A stretch of DNA of 64,000 bases from Mesostigma viride (Eukaryota > Streptophyta > Mesostigmatophyceae > Mesostigmatales > Mesostigmataceae). A model generated the notes under the pieces. That model searched no databases and was not told the origin of the DNA. It saw only the letters and a program-made list of their open reading frames with translations. The DNA lies in contig RPFO01000389.1 of the NCBI GenBank assembly GCA_009746045.1, positions 1,790,482-1,854,481 of the forward strand, in the 5' to 3' direction. This document shows, piece after piece, positions 29,975 to 40,537 of the stretch. Each line of letters opens with the position of its first letter. Within the stretch, counting starts at the first letter, position 1. Made by a program: the position numbers and the translations under genes.

Positions 29975-30452
29975 GATTTTGTAGACTAGATAGCTTAGAG
30001 TTAGCTTATTTCGATGTCGCGGCTTGACCCACCTCTACCCATTCAGCAAGGAATATGCATGTGCTGCATGATCTCCCAACGGAGGCATGTTATAATTTTA
30101 TTTGATTCTTTAATGTAGTGTCTTGGGGCATGATGCAGATGAGATTTGTAACTTCCGTGTAATTATGTTTCTAAAGAGATTAGCATAGTACTCTAAACAT
30201 GCCCATGCGCATGACACGCAAGTACTAACTTACTTACACCAGACCTGGCAATAAACAAGCATTGATGGGATGGACCCAGCGATACATAATGGGCGTGCAT
30301 GCGTAAAAAATATACACTATGCATGGCCCAATGGGCATGCATTCAAATAATTACAAATGAAGGCCGCATGAGAGCACTGAAGCTAAACCAGACCGGGCCA
30401 CAATTAACCCTCCAGCACCAAAGTTCCACTGCATCATGTAAGACAAGCCTGA

Positions 30453-31050
30453 CATCCATCCATCCATCCATCCATCCATCCATCCATCCATCCATCCATC
30501 CATCCATCCATCCATCCATCCATCCATCCATCCATCCATCCATCCATCCATCCATCCATCCATCCATCCATCCATCCATCCATCCATCCATCCATCCATC
30601 CATCCATCCATCCATCCATCCATCCATCCATCCATCCATCCATCCATCCATCCATCCATCCATCCATCCATCCATCCATCCATCCATCCATCCATCCATC
30701 CATCCATCCATCCATCCATCCATCCATCCATCCATCCATCCATCCATCCATCCATCCATCCATCCATCCATCCATCCATCCATCCATCCATCCATCCATC
30801 CATCCATCCATCCATCCATCCATCCATCCATCCATCCATCCATCCATCCATCCATCCATCCATCCATCCATCCATCCATCCATCCATCCATCCATCCATC
30901 CATCCATCCATCCATCCATCCATCCATCCATCCATCCATCCATCCATCCATCCATCCATCCATCCATCCATCCATCCATCCATCCATCCATCCATCCATC
31001 CATCCATCCATCCATCCATCCATCCATCCATCCATCCATCCACCCATCCA
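30453..31050. repeat. (CATC)n microsatellite, about 598 bp
   Basis: An almost pure tetranucleotide array of about 149 units with one variant unit (CACC) at the right end. It starts 15 bp before the outer edge of the F LTR. The encoded IHPS and WMDG repeats in several frames are artefacts of the array. The true length may differ from the assembly. Confidence 0.97.
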
Positions 31051-31064
31051 TTGATCGGGGTATA

Positions 31065-31534
31065 AGTTGCAAATAAACGGAATGCGATGGAAATCAGAAA
31101 GCATGGAATGAACGTTATCTTTATTGTTCTCATACGTTATTGCTGTTGTTCATAATTCGTCTTCGTTGCGCATAAGAACTTGTTGCGCTTGGCACCTTCA
31201 TCAGTCTTGCTGAATCCTACGTGGACATGCATTCCATGTAGTTCAGTGCATGCCGCGTGTTAGATACTTCTAGAATCCTCAAGAAGGTTCCAAGGCATGG
31301 ATGCGCATATGATTGGACGATAGTCGGCTCAGTCCTCTTGACAGGACTACACCGGCCCTAGACCAGCCGGTGACGTGGAGGCCAGGGAGACGCCCACACA
31401 TTCTACGTGGCGTTATCCCACTGGCTGATACTAGTGAAGTATAGCCATTGGTCCAATACTACAATAAAGTATATTGTAGTAATCTGTACAAGATCCTCTA
31501 TCTCTGAGGACCCTAGATTGATCTCCAACCAACT
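31065..31534 (-). repeat. LTR of element F (470 bp, minus strand)
   Basis: On the minus strand it starts AGTTGGTTGG directly after the purine tract CACAAAGGAAAGAATGGCTGG (31535-31555) and ends TTTATTTGCAACT. Its placement downstream of the minus-strand RNase H makes it the 3' LTR. I did not find a second copy. Confidence 0.65.
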
Positions 31535-31802
31535 CCAGCCATTCTTTCCTTTGTGAAAGTGATGAGGCTTAGATGTATTCATTGATGTTCGGCCGCACCT
31601 GGCCAGTTCACTTTCACATGTGAGGGCAATGGAGACTCACTTGGGTCTTATGGAGCTTGCATCTCATCATTGCATGGTTGGTGTAACCTGCTGTAAGGAA
31701 AACCCAAATCTGAAGGAAAACCTCTTCTCCAGAGAGGACAAAACCTCCAGGGGGATAAAAACCTACAGGAGGAGCATTAGGCTCAGGCTCCCAGATTACT
31801 CC

Positions 31803-32501
31803 TTATGACAAGGGTTTCCCAGTCATCATGGACCGCAGCAACTGGTACCCATTAAGGGCCAGTCGTGGAAGCTTGGTCATAGCATCAGCAGGATTTGAAT
31901 GTCCTGGCAGATGTATGGTCATACAGTGGCTGGACAACTCTTTTGCCACAAGGTAGTCCAAGTCAGTAGTAGTGGCCCTCTCATTCTTGATAAAAGAGAC
32001 CACGGGCTTATTATCACAATAAACCCTGACATCAATCACAGGTTGAGGTCTTATCTGACTCAGACACCATAAGAGTAGCTCTCTTATGTACATGGCGTCG
32101 CGAATGCACATGGCGTATGCCCTGCACTCGGCTGAGTCAATGCCAGCAAACCGCCTCCTCTGAAGGTTACTGGACCAGTATACCAACGAGGGCTGTTTGC
32201 CTTCATTCCTGATGGTGATCAGGCATCCGGCTCTGGCACCAGTCTTGTTGGCAGATCTAGACTCTTGGCTAGCATCTGTGTAGGCGTCTATGATGATACG
32301 CCTAATATGCCAGTCTACACCAGACAACACCAAGTCAGGAGATTCATTGAGGCAGCTTTCCAGGCGCCTCCTTCCTTCTCCTACAATAACAGAGTCTGGC
32401 ATCCTACTCTGTACTGCCAGGTCAGGGTTAGTTGTGGCAGCCAGCCAACCCAGTTGACCTTTAACCGTAGGGGCATTCTCCTCAGTTACTCTCTTGGGCA
32501 A
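31803..32501 (-). pseudogene. pol: RNase H fragment of copia-like element F
   Basis: The minus strand encodes 232 residues: the end of reverse transcriptase (VKGQLGWLAATTNPDLAVQS) and RNase H with YTDASQESRS, GIDSAECRAYA, YCDNKPVVSFI and NPADAMTKL. The reverse transcriptase core is missing. The frame starts only 9 bp after the Gag stop, so integrase, protease and the polymerase were deleted from this strand. Confidence 0.85.
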
Positions 32502-32509
32502 CTGAGTTA

Positions 32510-33061
32510 TTAGTTTTTCTGCTGCTGCTTCCTCTTGCGGCCATGAGAGCTACTGCCACCACGCGGCTGAGAAGCATCACTACCACGCGGGTGGGAAGCG
32601 TCACCACCACGCGGCTGAGAAGCGTCACCACCACGAAGGGCACCGCTCTTGACGGCTTGGGAGATCTGCTGCAGCAGCTTGAGCACTTCCATCTGGGTAT
32701 CCTTAGGTCCAGCGCCAGCCTTGCTCCTGCAGGCAGACGCAACATGACCAGGACTGGCACAAGACTTGCACTTGTGAAAGTAGCAATCCTTAGCCAGATG
32801 GTTAGTCTTGTTACAAAAAGTGCAAGGAGGGAAGGACTCAGAATTAGCGACAACCTTACCCTTACATGCGCGGCGTGTGTGCCCGGGCTGCCCGCAGTTG
32901 TAGCAGAAGATTTCCCTTTGCTGCTCCATCACCATGGCGACACGAGGTACCTCCGCGGCACCTCCTTCTCTGGAAACACGGGTTTGGTTCGTCAAGAGCT
33001 CCTTGAGGTGAGCTCTGCATCGATGAGTGTCGCTCAGGTAACCGCGGCAGTTGGCGACTAA
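32510..33061 (-). pseudogene. gag: Gag C-terminal part of element F with three zinc knuckles
   Basis: The minus frame holds LSDTHRCRAHLKELLTNQTR upstream. It then has three CX2CX4HX4C knuckles in a row: CYNCGQPGHTRRAC, CTFCNKTNHLAKDC and CKSCASPGHVASAC. After a linker, an RGGDASQPRG-type repeat of four units and a basic tail precede the stop. B and C have one knuckle and E two, so knuckle number varies across these families. The right edge (about 33061-33100) is a break where plus-strand integrase sequence starts. Confidence 0.8.
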
Positions 33062-33102
33062 ATTCCGCTTCTCGGACTAAGATAAAGCACATACCTATCT
33101 AT

Positions 33103-33993
33103 ATGGGTTTATATAGTGCGTGGTGTTCCATGGCTGGACTAGCAGGTGGCCTCTACCCTGATGACATCATGCAGACATGGAGTAAGCAGAGGTGGACACA
33201 GTATGCTCACCTCTGTGAAAAGGATAAACAGAGGGGAGAATCATTAAAATTTAAGGTGGGAGACCAGGTGATCTTCCACAAAGAAAATGCTCCTGGTAAA
33301 CGCGGTTATTGGCAGGGTCCAGGGACCATAACCTCAGTTGACCCGGAGATGAAAACTGCTGATGTGGTCTGGAATGGTACCACTTATCATCTGGCTTGGA
33401 ATAGATTGAAGAGAGATCCAATGAACGTTCAAGTTAATGAAGAAAATCCCCTGGTGAATATGGCCCCTGAAGAGGCATCTGGATCTCCCAATCTTTCCTG
33501 TCCACCTTTGGCCAGTGAACAGGCTGAACTCCAACTACCAGAAAGGGCGGCCTCCCATCAACTGGAGCCTACTACTCAGCAAGCTCAGCCTAAGACATTG
33601 ACTGGGATATCACAGGATGATATATTTGAAGCTGACTTGTTGGATAATAGGGTGTCTGATCAGCACCGGAAGCTCCGGCCGTTGGAACATGGGCTTGAGA
33701 CCCCTGGGCAGGTGGATAACATATTTCAGTCTGAACAGCCAAAGATTGGATTCAATTACCCTGGTGATAAGCCAATGCCCTTGGAGACTGATGGGAAAAT
33801 ACCAGCCCAAGGAAGACAGGCTGAGGAGGGGTTGTCCAGGTTGAACACTCAGCTCGGCAAGAGGGGCAATCCTCAAGAGCTTCAAGATATTGTAAAGAAG
33901 CTCAAGCCTTCACCAAAGATTGCCAAAATAACTTCTCTTCTAGAGAAGGGCATGGACCTTGATGGCTTTGATGTGGATACCAAAGCAGTATAG
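33103..33993 (+). pseudogene. pol: Integrase C-terminal part up to the protease edge, element F (plus strand)
   Basis: 296 open codons. They start in an integrase segment like that of E (AGGLYPDDIMQTWSKQRW, then VGDQVIFHKENAPGKRGYWQ and VVWNGTTYHLAWNRLKRDP). A low-complexity linker of about 160 residues follows, then ELQDIVKKLKPSPKIAKITS, which matches the pre-protease segment of B. The last residues, GFDVDTKAV, correspond to the DTN site of B, where the frame stops. This is independent support for integrase being followed by protease, in a third family. Its strand is opposite to gag and RNase H of F, so the locus was inverted or assembled from two insertions. Confidence 0.75.
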
Positions 33994-35279
33994 TCCTAGT
34001 ACAGCCATGCTACGTCCTGGCTATGATGAGATTACTTGCCCACGCTCCTAGTGTTATGCCATGCTCACATGGGTCTTATTGCACCCACAGATTGCCGGAT
34101 CGTTAGCGTGTCCGTTTAGCTAGCGTTCCCGAATGCAGCTGTGGCATGGCTTAGGCATGAAGAAGACTGGGGGTCTCTGCCCTTTCTCCTGTTGTGCACA
34201 CACAGGGATTAAAAGCACTTCGGTGCTCCGTGACTCCCCAACGGGAGCACGTGTTTAATTATGAATGAATGAATGAATCGGGGTTAACTTATGCTCCTTG
34301 ACTCCCTAATGGGGGCATGAGTTTAATAAATGAATTAAGTAGTTAGTTAATAAATCAGGTTGATTCAGATGAGGTCCCTACTGGTTCCTTGTGGACTGGC
34401 CAGCCAGGGAGATATCTTCTTACATGGTCAGGCCCTTGCCGACCATGTAAGAACGTACCTGTTAGGCGACGCAGTGGCCAACATTGGACATACCGCCATA
34501 TGTTTGTCTCCGCTATATGATTTTAGCTGACATGCAGAGCACAGACACTGTTGGCGTCATCCGCTCAACCCCTCTTATTCAGACATGGGACCTCGGATAT
34601 GTAGGATTAGTAGCGTTGCCCAGGCGGACATTGTCAAAGACTACGACCCCCCAGTTGTGGGTCCTAGGAAATTTAACAAGCATGATTGTCTCCTTGTTGA
34701 TAGGCATTAATTAATCCTTGATGATAGGCATTGCTTGCGTGCAAGATTAGCTCGAGGCCCATATTTTAGACTACTAGCTGAGCTGTGGACATACATGTAG
34801 TTATTGACGTCTTGACGGATATTGACGTCTTGGGGTGACTTCCACTATATCTTCTTTGGGGAATTCAGAGATCCCGGTCCCCCAACATGGACATGAGACT
34901 AATTAAAATCAATTAATCAATGTCATGAATAGAGCGCGTTCATGACGTTCAGTCATGAACAGAGCCCTAACCTTAAACACATAAGAAAACAATGATGGCG
35001 GGCCATGTGACTTGGAATGTAAGAAGCTTAGCCCCCAAACATATTGTTGTCTCACGTAATGAATCACTTGCTGATCAACAAATCGATGGTTATCTCATAG
35101 GCACAATGTACCTCTGACCATCATTGCTGGCCCATGCATGCATGCACCAATGGCAGCCTACATGACACATACATCGCTTATTTGCCATGTAAAAAATGCG
35201 ACAAAGTGTCCATATAGGTACTCATAGATTAGCACAAATTCCTTAGCACGATGTGGACAACTTTACGGTGAAAGCCTGT
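33994..35279. other. No gene seen
   Basis: I see no supported coding region. A short GAAT array lies at 34262-34278, and ACTCCCxAACGGGAGCA-type segments recur at about 34230 and 34297. Confidence 0.4.
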
Positions 35280-35454
35280 CTCGCCCTTATTGCCTTGAGG
35301 GTTCCCGGCGATAGGTCCTGTCTGTTGGTCGACATTTTTCTTTTGCAGATGGCCATCGTCGGTAGGTTTGAATGATCTCGATGCTAGCAATTACGATGAT
35401 GATACCCGAGGTAGTCTATACCTAGGATCGAGAGCTTCTTCTTGTATGGCAATG

Positions 35455-36095
35455 CCGGCAGGGTGATGACGGTGACGGCCGTCACCGTCATCGCTCTCGA
35501 CGGGCGTGATGGAAAGGACCTGTTTGATAGGCGGCAGCTATTGGTAATATAGGTCGTTTACTATTACTCCCAATAAAGAGTTCAGAGGTTGGCCCTCGGC
35601 ATGGCGATGATCACGGGGCGATGACGGGGCGTTGACGCGCGTGATGAATAGGATCTGTTTGATAGGCGGCGGCTATTGGTAATATAGTTTGTTGATTAAG
35701 AGAAGAGTTTAGATGTTGGCCCGTCGAGGGCGATGACGGTGACGCCGTCACCGTCATCGCCCTCGACGGGCGTCGTGAATACGACCTTTTTTATATGCGG
35801 CGGCTATTGGTAATATAGGTCGTTGACTATTACTCCGAATAAAGAGTTAAGAGGTTGGCCCTCGGCATGGCGATCACGGGGCGATGACGGGGCGATGACG
35901 GGGCGTTAACGCGCGCGATGAATAGGATCTGTTTGATAGGCGGCGGCTATTGGTAATATAGATTGTTGAGAAGAGTTTAGATGTTGGCCCGTCGAGGGCG
36001 ATGACGGTGACGGCGTCACCGTCATCGCCCTCGACGGGCGTCATGAATACGACCTGTTTGATATGCGGCGGCTATTGCATGGTAATATAGGTCGT
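35455..36095. repeat. Tandem block with three long perfect hairpins
   Basis: Units of about 260 bp alternate two half-units that share the segment TAGGCGGCGGCTATTGGTAA. Three palindromes are embedded: 35465-35492 (14-base arms, no loop), 35720-35770 (24-base arms, 3-base loop) and 35988-36038 (24-base arms, 3-base loop). The two larger ones have the same arms, beginning CCCGTCGAGGGCGATGACGG. No coding potential is evident. Confidence 0.85.
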
Positions 36096-36171
36096 TGATT
36101 ATGCCCGTCGGTCTTTACATGTAGGGATTAAGAGGTGGGCCCTCGGGAATTACATCGGGCTGTACTAGGCC

Positions 36172-36456
36172 GGTATACCGTAGTTGTGTACCACCCCCCT
36201 CCTTCCCACGGCAGGACCCGCTGTTGTACTGGCGGCAGTTGTGTACCACCTGTACGGTATTTGTGTACCACCCCCCTCCTTCCCACGGCAGGTACGCAGC
36301 GCCCGGCTGTTGTCCTGGCTGCAGTTGTGTACCACCTGTACGGTATCTGTGTACCACCCCCCTCCTTCCCACGGCAGGTACGCAGCGCCCGGCGGTTGTC
36401 CTGGCTGCAGTTGTGTACCACCTGTACGGTATTTGTGTACCACCACCCTCCATGGC
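36172..36456. repeat. Minisatellite, about 85-bp unit, 3.5 copies
   Basis: The unit contains ACCCCCCTCCTTCCCACGG, then GTACGCAGCGCCCGGC, then TTGTGTACCACCTGTACGG. Copies differ by a few bases. ORFs on both strands here follow the repeat and are not genes. The stretch 36457-37440 shows nothing that I can support. Confidence 0.85.
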
Positions 36457-37447
36457 CCATGCAGCCCGGCCCGGCATCGTGCCGTCGCCGACCCGACAAC
36501 GTTTTCTCGAACAACACGAATTTGAATTTTAGGGACTGGAGCGGCTGGCACGCTAGCGGCGCGACCAACGGAACAAGAGAACCGAGAAACTGTGGCCGCC
36601 AGGAGGATAAAGGTTTCAAGGCGCATGCGTTTGAGGCTAGCCAGAACCGAATGCGAGGTTTTACTTTATCAAACCGATGTATATCAATGTGGCCAGAATT
36701 CTTTTCCAGTTGCGGGGTCGTGTGTCGCCAATTTGTTGTTGGGCCGGGCACTTTAATCGTGATTGCAAGAAGTCAGTTCACGACGCCGTTAGCGTGGCAT
36801 TTATGTACAGCAATTCATCGTTCGGCTTCTTTATCCTATCGGCAACTCCTCACGACGTGTGAGCGTGAGTCGGTTGTCGTGTGAATGGACACTTTCTGGG
36901 AAAGTAAGTCACTAGAGTGCCAATTTCACCGATCGCAAAACATTTACCCAGTTTGGGCAGATAGACCTGGCTAAATACGAGGGCGAGCGGAAGTAATTGT
37001 TGATGCATAGCCATCTGCTTCCTGCGCTTTGTAATTGTAATGAGTTGTTCGCAAATTGGCGTCTCTAGCGGTTACTCCTCTGTGCACAGCTGGCGACCAA
37101 GAAGACTTCATTGGCAGCCGAACTGCGGATGCGCGTCGTTGGAATATTAGCAACGTTAACATGTTTGCTGCGTTTTTTGTGAAGCTTGTCTAGCCGACTG
37201 CATTTGGGAGACTTGGCAAGGTTGCCTCCAATCGTTGAAGTCACAACCTGGGTGTCAATTCACGTTTACTAGCCACGGTCATAGTAACATTCTAATGGCA
37301 TTTGTCCCAGTTTCAACATGGGTTTTCACTCTGATCTGATGGAGTTAAGGGCCTAGCTCCGTGGTTTTGTGTCATTGTAGCAGTGTAGTCGCCTGCTAAC
37401 GCAGTGAATCTTCCATCCCACCTCTCCCACCCCCACCCGCACTTCTC

Positions 37448-37543
<96 letters not shown>

Positions 37544-37772
37544 CTCCCCCTCTCTCTCCCCTCTCTTTCCCCCCTCTCTTTCCCCCCTCTCTCCCCCCTC
37601 TTTCCCCCCTCTCTCTCCCCCTCTCTCTCCCCCTCTCTCTCCCCCCTCTCTCTCCCCCCTCTCTCTCCCTCTCTCTCCCCCTCTCTTTCCCCCTCTCTCT
37701 CCCCCTCTCTCTCCCCCTCTCTTTCCCCCCTCTCTCTCCCCTCTCTCTCTCCTCTCTCTCCTCTCTCTCCCT

Positions 37773-37862
<90 letters not shown>
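37448..37862. repeat. (CT)n array with interrupted centre, about 415 bp
   Basis: Pure CT dinucleotide blocks at 37448-37538 and 37781-37862 flank a pyrimidine-only centre of CTCTCTCCCC-type units. The whole stretch is pyrimidine on one strand and could form triplex DNA. The encoded Arg/Glu and Ser/Leu repeats are artefacts. Confidence 0.95.
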
Positions 37863-37867
<5 letters not shown>

Positions 37868-38604
37868 CCTTCCCACCCCCCGCTCTCTTGTCCCTCCCGC
37901 ACCCCTCCTCTCTCTTTCCCTTTCCCTTGGCTGTTGAGAAGGACTGGGGTGAAAAATCCAGACCCTTGGTGGCTGCCTTCAAGCAGGAAGTTTCAAGGAT
38001 CAACAAGTTTTTGTGAGCTGTCTGATATGGTCACTGCTGCGACAAAGGTGAGTTATCTTGTTTTTCATGCAATTTTTTTGCTGTAGCTAGGTAAGCCGGC
38101 CGTTTTGTACTCCTCTTTCTTTTGCTCTCACGATTATTCTTCTTGTGGTTTATATGGTCCCGTTAAGTGGCATGCATTATCATTATCCACATTAGTGTGA
38201 GAAACCATCAGCAGTGTTGTAGCTTGCATCTACAACAACAGTTTTTGCTGCCGCCACCACTGCTATTACCAACATAAAGTCATTCTTGCTTTCTAAGCAC
38301 TCTTTTTCCTCTTGGGCTGTTGGTTGGGATACCAGCCACCCTTGCACGCATAAATTCAAGCACCGGGTGCATGTGAAAACACAACCAAGGCAAGAATGTC
38401 CCCCTATCGCAATATCCCACCCACGCAACGCACCCAACGCAGCAAGAATGGGACCACCTTGTTGCCATGAGCTCTAGCACCGTTGCCACCTGTAGCTTTC
38501 TATTGTTCCCGTCCATCCTTATTCACACTGGCTGCTTTGCTTGCATTCCTGGCTCAGTGCCAGTTTGCACTTGCTAGCTTGCTAAGACAATAATGCAGCT
38601 TGCA

Positions 38605-38960
38605 AACGGCAAGGGCAAGCACCCGAGTAAGAGCAAAGGCAACCGCACGAGCAAAGGAAAGGGAAACTGGAAGAGCAAGCACAAGGCCAAGGAAAGGACA
38701 AAGGCACTTGTGCTTGCCAAAAGGGCAGGCTCAAGGGAAATGACAAGGGCAGGGGCAGGCACAAGGGAAGCGGATAAGGGCAAGGGCAGGCGCAAGGGAA
38801 AGAGATTAGGACAAGTCAAGCACGAGGGAACGGACAAGGGCAAGGGCAGGCACCAGGGAAAAGATGAAGACAAGGGCAGGCACTAGGGGAAGGATGAGGG
38901 CAACGGCAAACACTGGGGATCAAAGGATAGGGGCAAGGGCAGATGCTAGGGTAACAGTTA
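38605..38960. repeat. Purine-rich minisatellite
   Basis: Irregular units containing AAGGGCAAGGGCAGGCACNAG recur at about 20 to 30-bp spacing. Strand-asymmetric (A/G on plus). No gene; the plus-strand Lys/Gly ORF merely follows the repeat. Confidence 0.8.
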
Positions 38961-39214
38961 GGGCAAAGGCAGGCACAAGAGAAGAATAAGGGGCCGTGAA
39001 GTATAAGTGGAAATGCGGGTGGCGACATGGGGTTCGATCGGGCCTGCTGATGCAAATGCAGATTTCAACTGCAGTGACAAACACAAGCGTAGACATAGGC
39101 AACGACAAATTCCTTGCATGCGTGCCCTGCTCTTAACCGGCTGGCTCGTTTGCTAGTTGTCTAACAGTTTCTACCGATAAACATCACTTGCCATTGTAAG
39201 GTCTGCCTTGCTGC

Positions 39215-39410
39215 CGTGCTAGTGGGTAGCTGGGTGATCGTGCTTGTTCCTTGTCAAGGGAGGGATGCATGTGGAGTAGGTGGGTGGGTGTGCTTGTTCC
39301 TTGCCAAGGAAGGGATGCACAAAGGTTAGATAGGTGCACGTGCTTGTTTCTTGTCAAGGGAGGGACGCACAAAGGGTAGGTGGGGGCACATGGTTGTGCC
39401 TCGTCAAGCC
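39215..39410. repeat. Minisatellite, about 60-bp unit, 3 copies, interrupted by the 39415-48490 element
   Basis: Units contain TGCTTGTTCCTTGTCAAGGG then AGGGATGCACAAAGGGTAGG. A further unit in the same orientation occurs at 48497-48548, on the other side of the 39415-48490 block. This suggests that the block inserted into this array. Confidence 0.75.
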
Positions 39411-39532
39411 CTAGGCACACCTGGAATTGTACTACATTTTTCAAATTGTACTTCAGTTTTGAAAGTTGCATTTTCATGCATTTAAAGTTTCAACTAAAGT
39501 CTTTGAGGAAAAAAAAGTTCGTCGGCGGCCGT

Positions 39533-40250
39533 GGCACCGTTGCACCGTTGCACCGTTGCACCGTTGCACCGTTGCACCGTTGCACCATTGCACCGTTGCA
39601 CCGTTGCACCGTTGCACCGTTGCACCTCAAATTGCATATATGCACACACCTTTGCACATGCAGTTGTTATCCATGGGATTTATGTAGGTGGATGGGTCAT
39701 GCAAGGGTTACCTAGATGCTCATGACACCGTGCCACCGTGGCGCCGTTGCACCGTTGCACCGTTGCACCGTTGCACCGTTGCACCTCAAATTGCATATAA
39801 ACACACACCTTTGCACATACAATGGTTATCCATTGGGATTTATCAAGGGTAATGGGTCATGCAAGGGTTACCTAGACATGCTCATGACACCGTTGCATCG
39901 TGGCATCGTGCCACCGTGGCACCGTGGCACCGTGGCACCGTTGCACCGTTGCACCGTTGCACCGTTGCACCTCAAATTGCATATAAACACACACCTTTGC
40001 ACATGCAATTGTTATCCATGGGTTTTATGTAGGTGGATGGGTCATGCAAGGGTTACCTAGATGCTCATGACACCGTGCCACCGTGGCACCGTTGCACCGT
40101 TGCACCGTTGCACCGTTGCACCGTTGCACCGTTGCACCGTTGCACCGTTGCACCGTTGCACCGTTGCACCGTTGCACCGTTGCACCGTTGCACCGTTGCA
40201 CCGTTGCACCGTTGCACCGTTGCACCGTTGCACCGTTGCACCGTTGCACC
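39533..40250. repeat. Left octamer array block (CACCGTTG)n with four higher-order units
   Basis: Four runs of CACCGTTG (about 39533-39625, 39747-39784, 39930-39970 and 40086-40248) are separated by a conserved 110 to 150-bp spacer. The spacer contains CTCAAATTGCATATAAACAC and GGGTTACCTAGATGCTCATG. The last run has about 20 octamers. Because 8 is not a multiple of 3, every frame reads HRCTVAPL, which is not a protein signal. Confidence 0.93.
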
Positions 40251-40537
40251 TCAAATTGCATATAAACACACATCTTTGCACGTGCATTGGTTATCATGGG
40301 GTATATTGCATGGATCAACCAAAATAATCACATGTCATTGAATCACATACTGAACGTAAATCCATTTCTGTGAAAAACATGGCCACTAGCAAACACATGT
40401 ATCTTATGCCCACCATTATGCAACATGACCATGCATGGACAGTTGGCATGTTGGGCTTCATTCTTGCAACAAGACTAGCATGCTTGACAGGACAAAGAGA
40501 CGCCTTTACTCCTATCGAAGCTTTCACACATTCCCCA

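Larger units (their letters stand above)
26807..30115. mobile_element. Putative DNA transposon with long coding inverted ends (about 3.3 kb)
   Basis: The left end (26821-26870, AACATGCCTCCGTTGGGAGA then TCATG...AGCACAT) is repeated in inverted form at the right end (30048-30100). The match extends inward with divergence for about 250 bp on each side. Both ends include the same short exon: minus strand 27048-26947 and plus strand 29864-29974. Candidate exons of an internal gene lie between. TTAA occurs next to both outer edges (about 26809 and 30110), so a TTAA target is possible but not shown. I cannot assign a superfamily. Confidence 0.6.

Noticed and set aside
30299..31133. Long ORFs of IHPS or WMDG repeats on both strands
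   Set aside because: They are translations of the CATC array in every frame, not genes.
36115..36884. ORFs on both strands with YRTGGTQL-type repeats
   Set aside because: They follow an 85-bp minisatellite. No domain is visible outside the repeat.
37353..38006. ORFs of Arg/Glu or Ser/Leu/Pro repeats
   Set aside because: They follow the CT array on both strands and have no independent coding signal.
39533..40250. CRISPR array (regular repeats with spacers)
   Set aside because: Octamer units have no unique spacers, the higher-order spacers are themselves conserved, the genome is eukaryotic, and no cas genes are present.
39531..40341. Repeated HRCTVAPL proteins
   Set aside because: An octamer array reads the same peptide in all frames. 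There is no start, codon bias or non-repeat domain.
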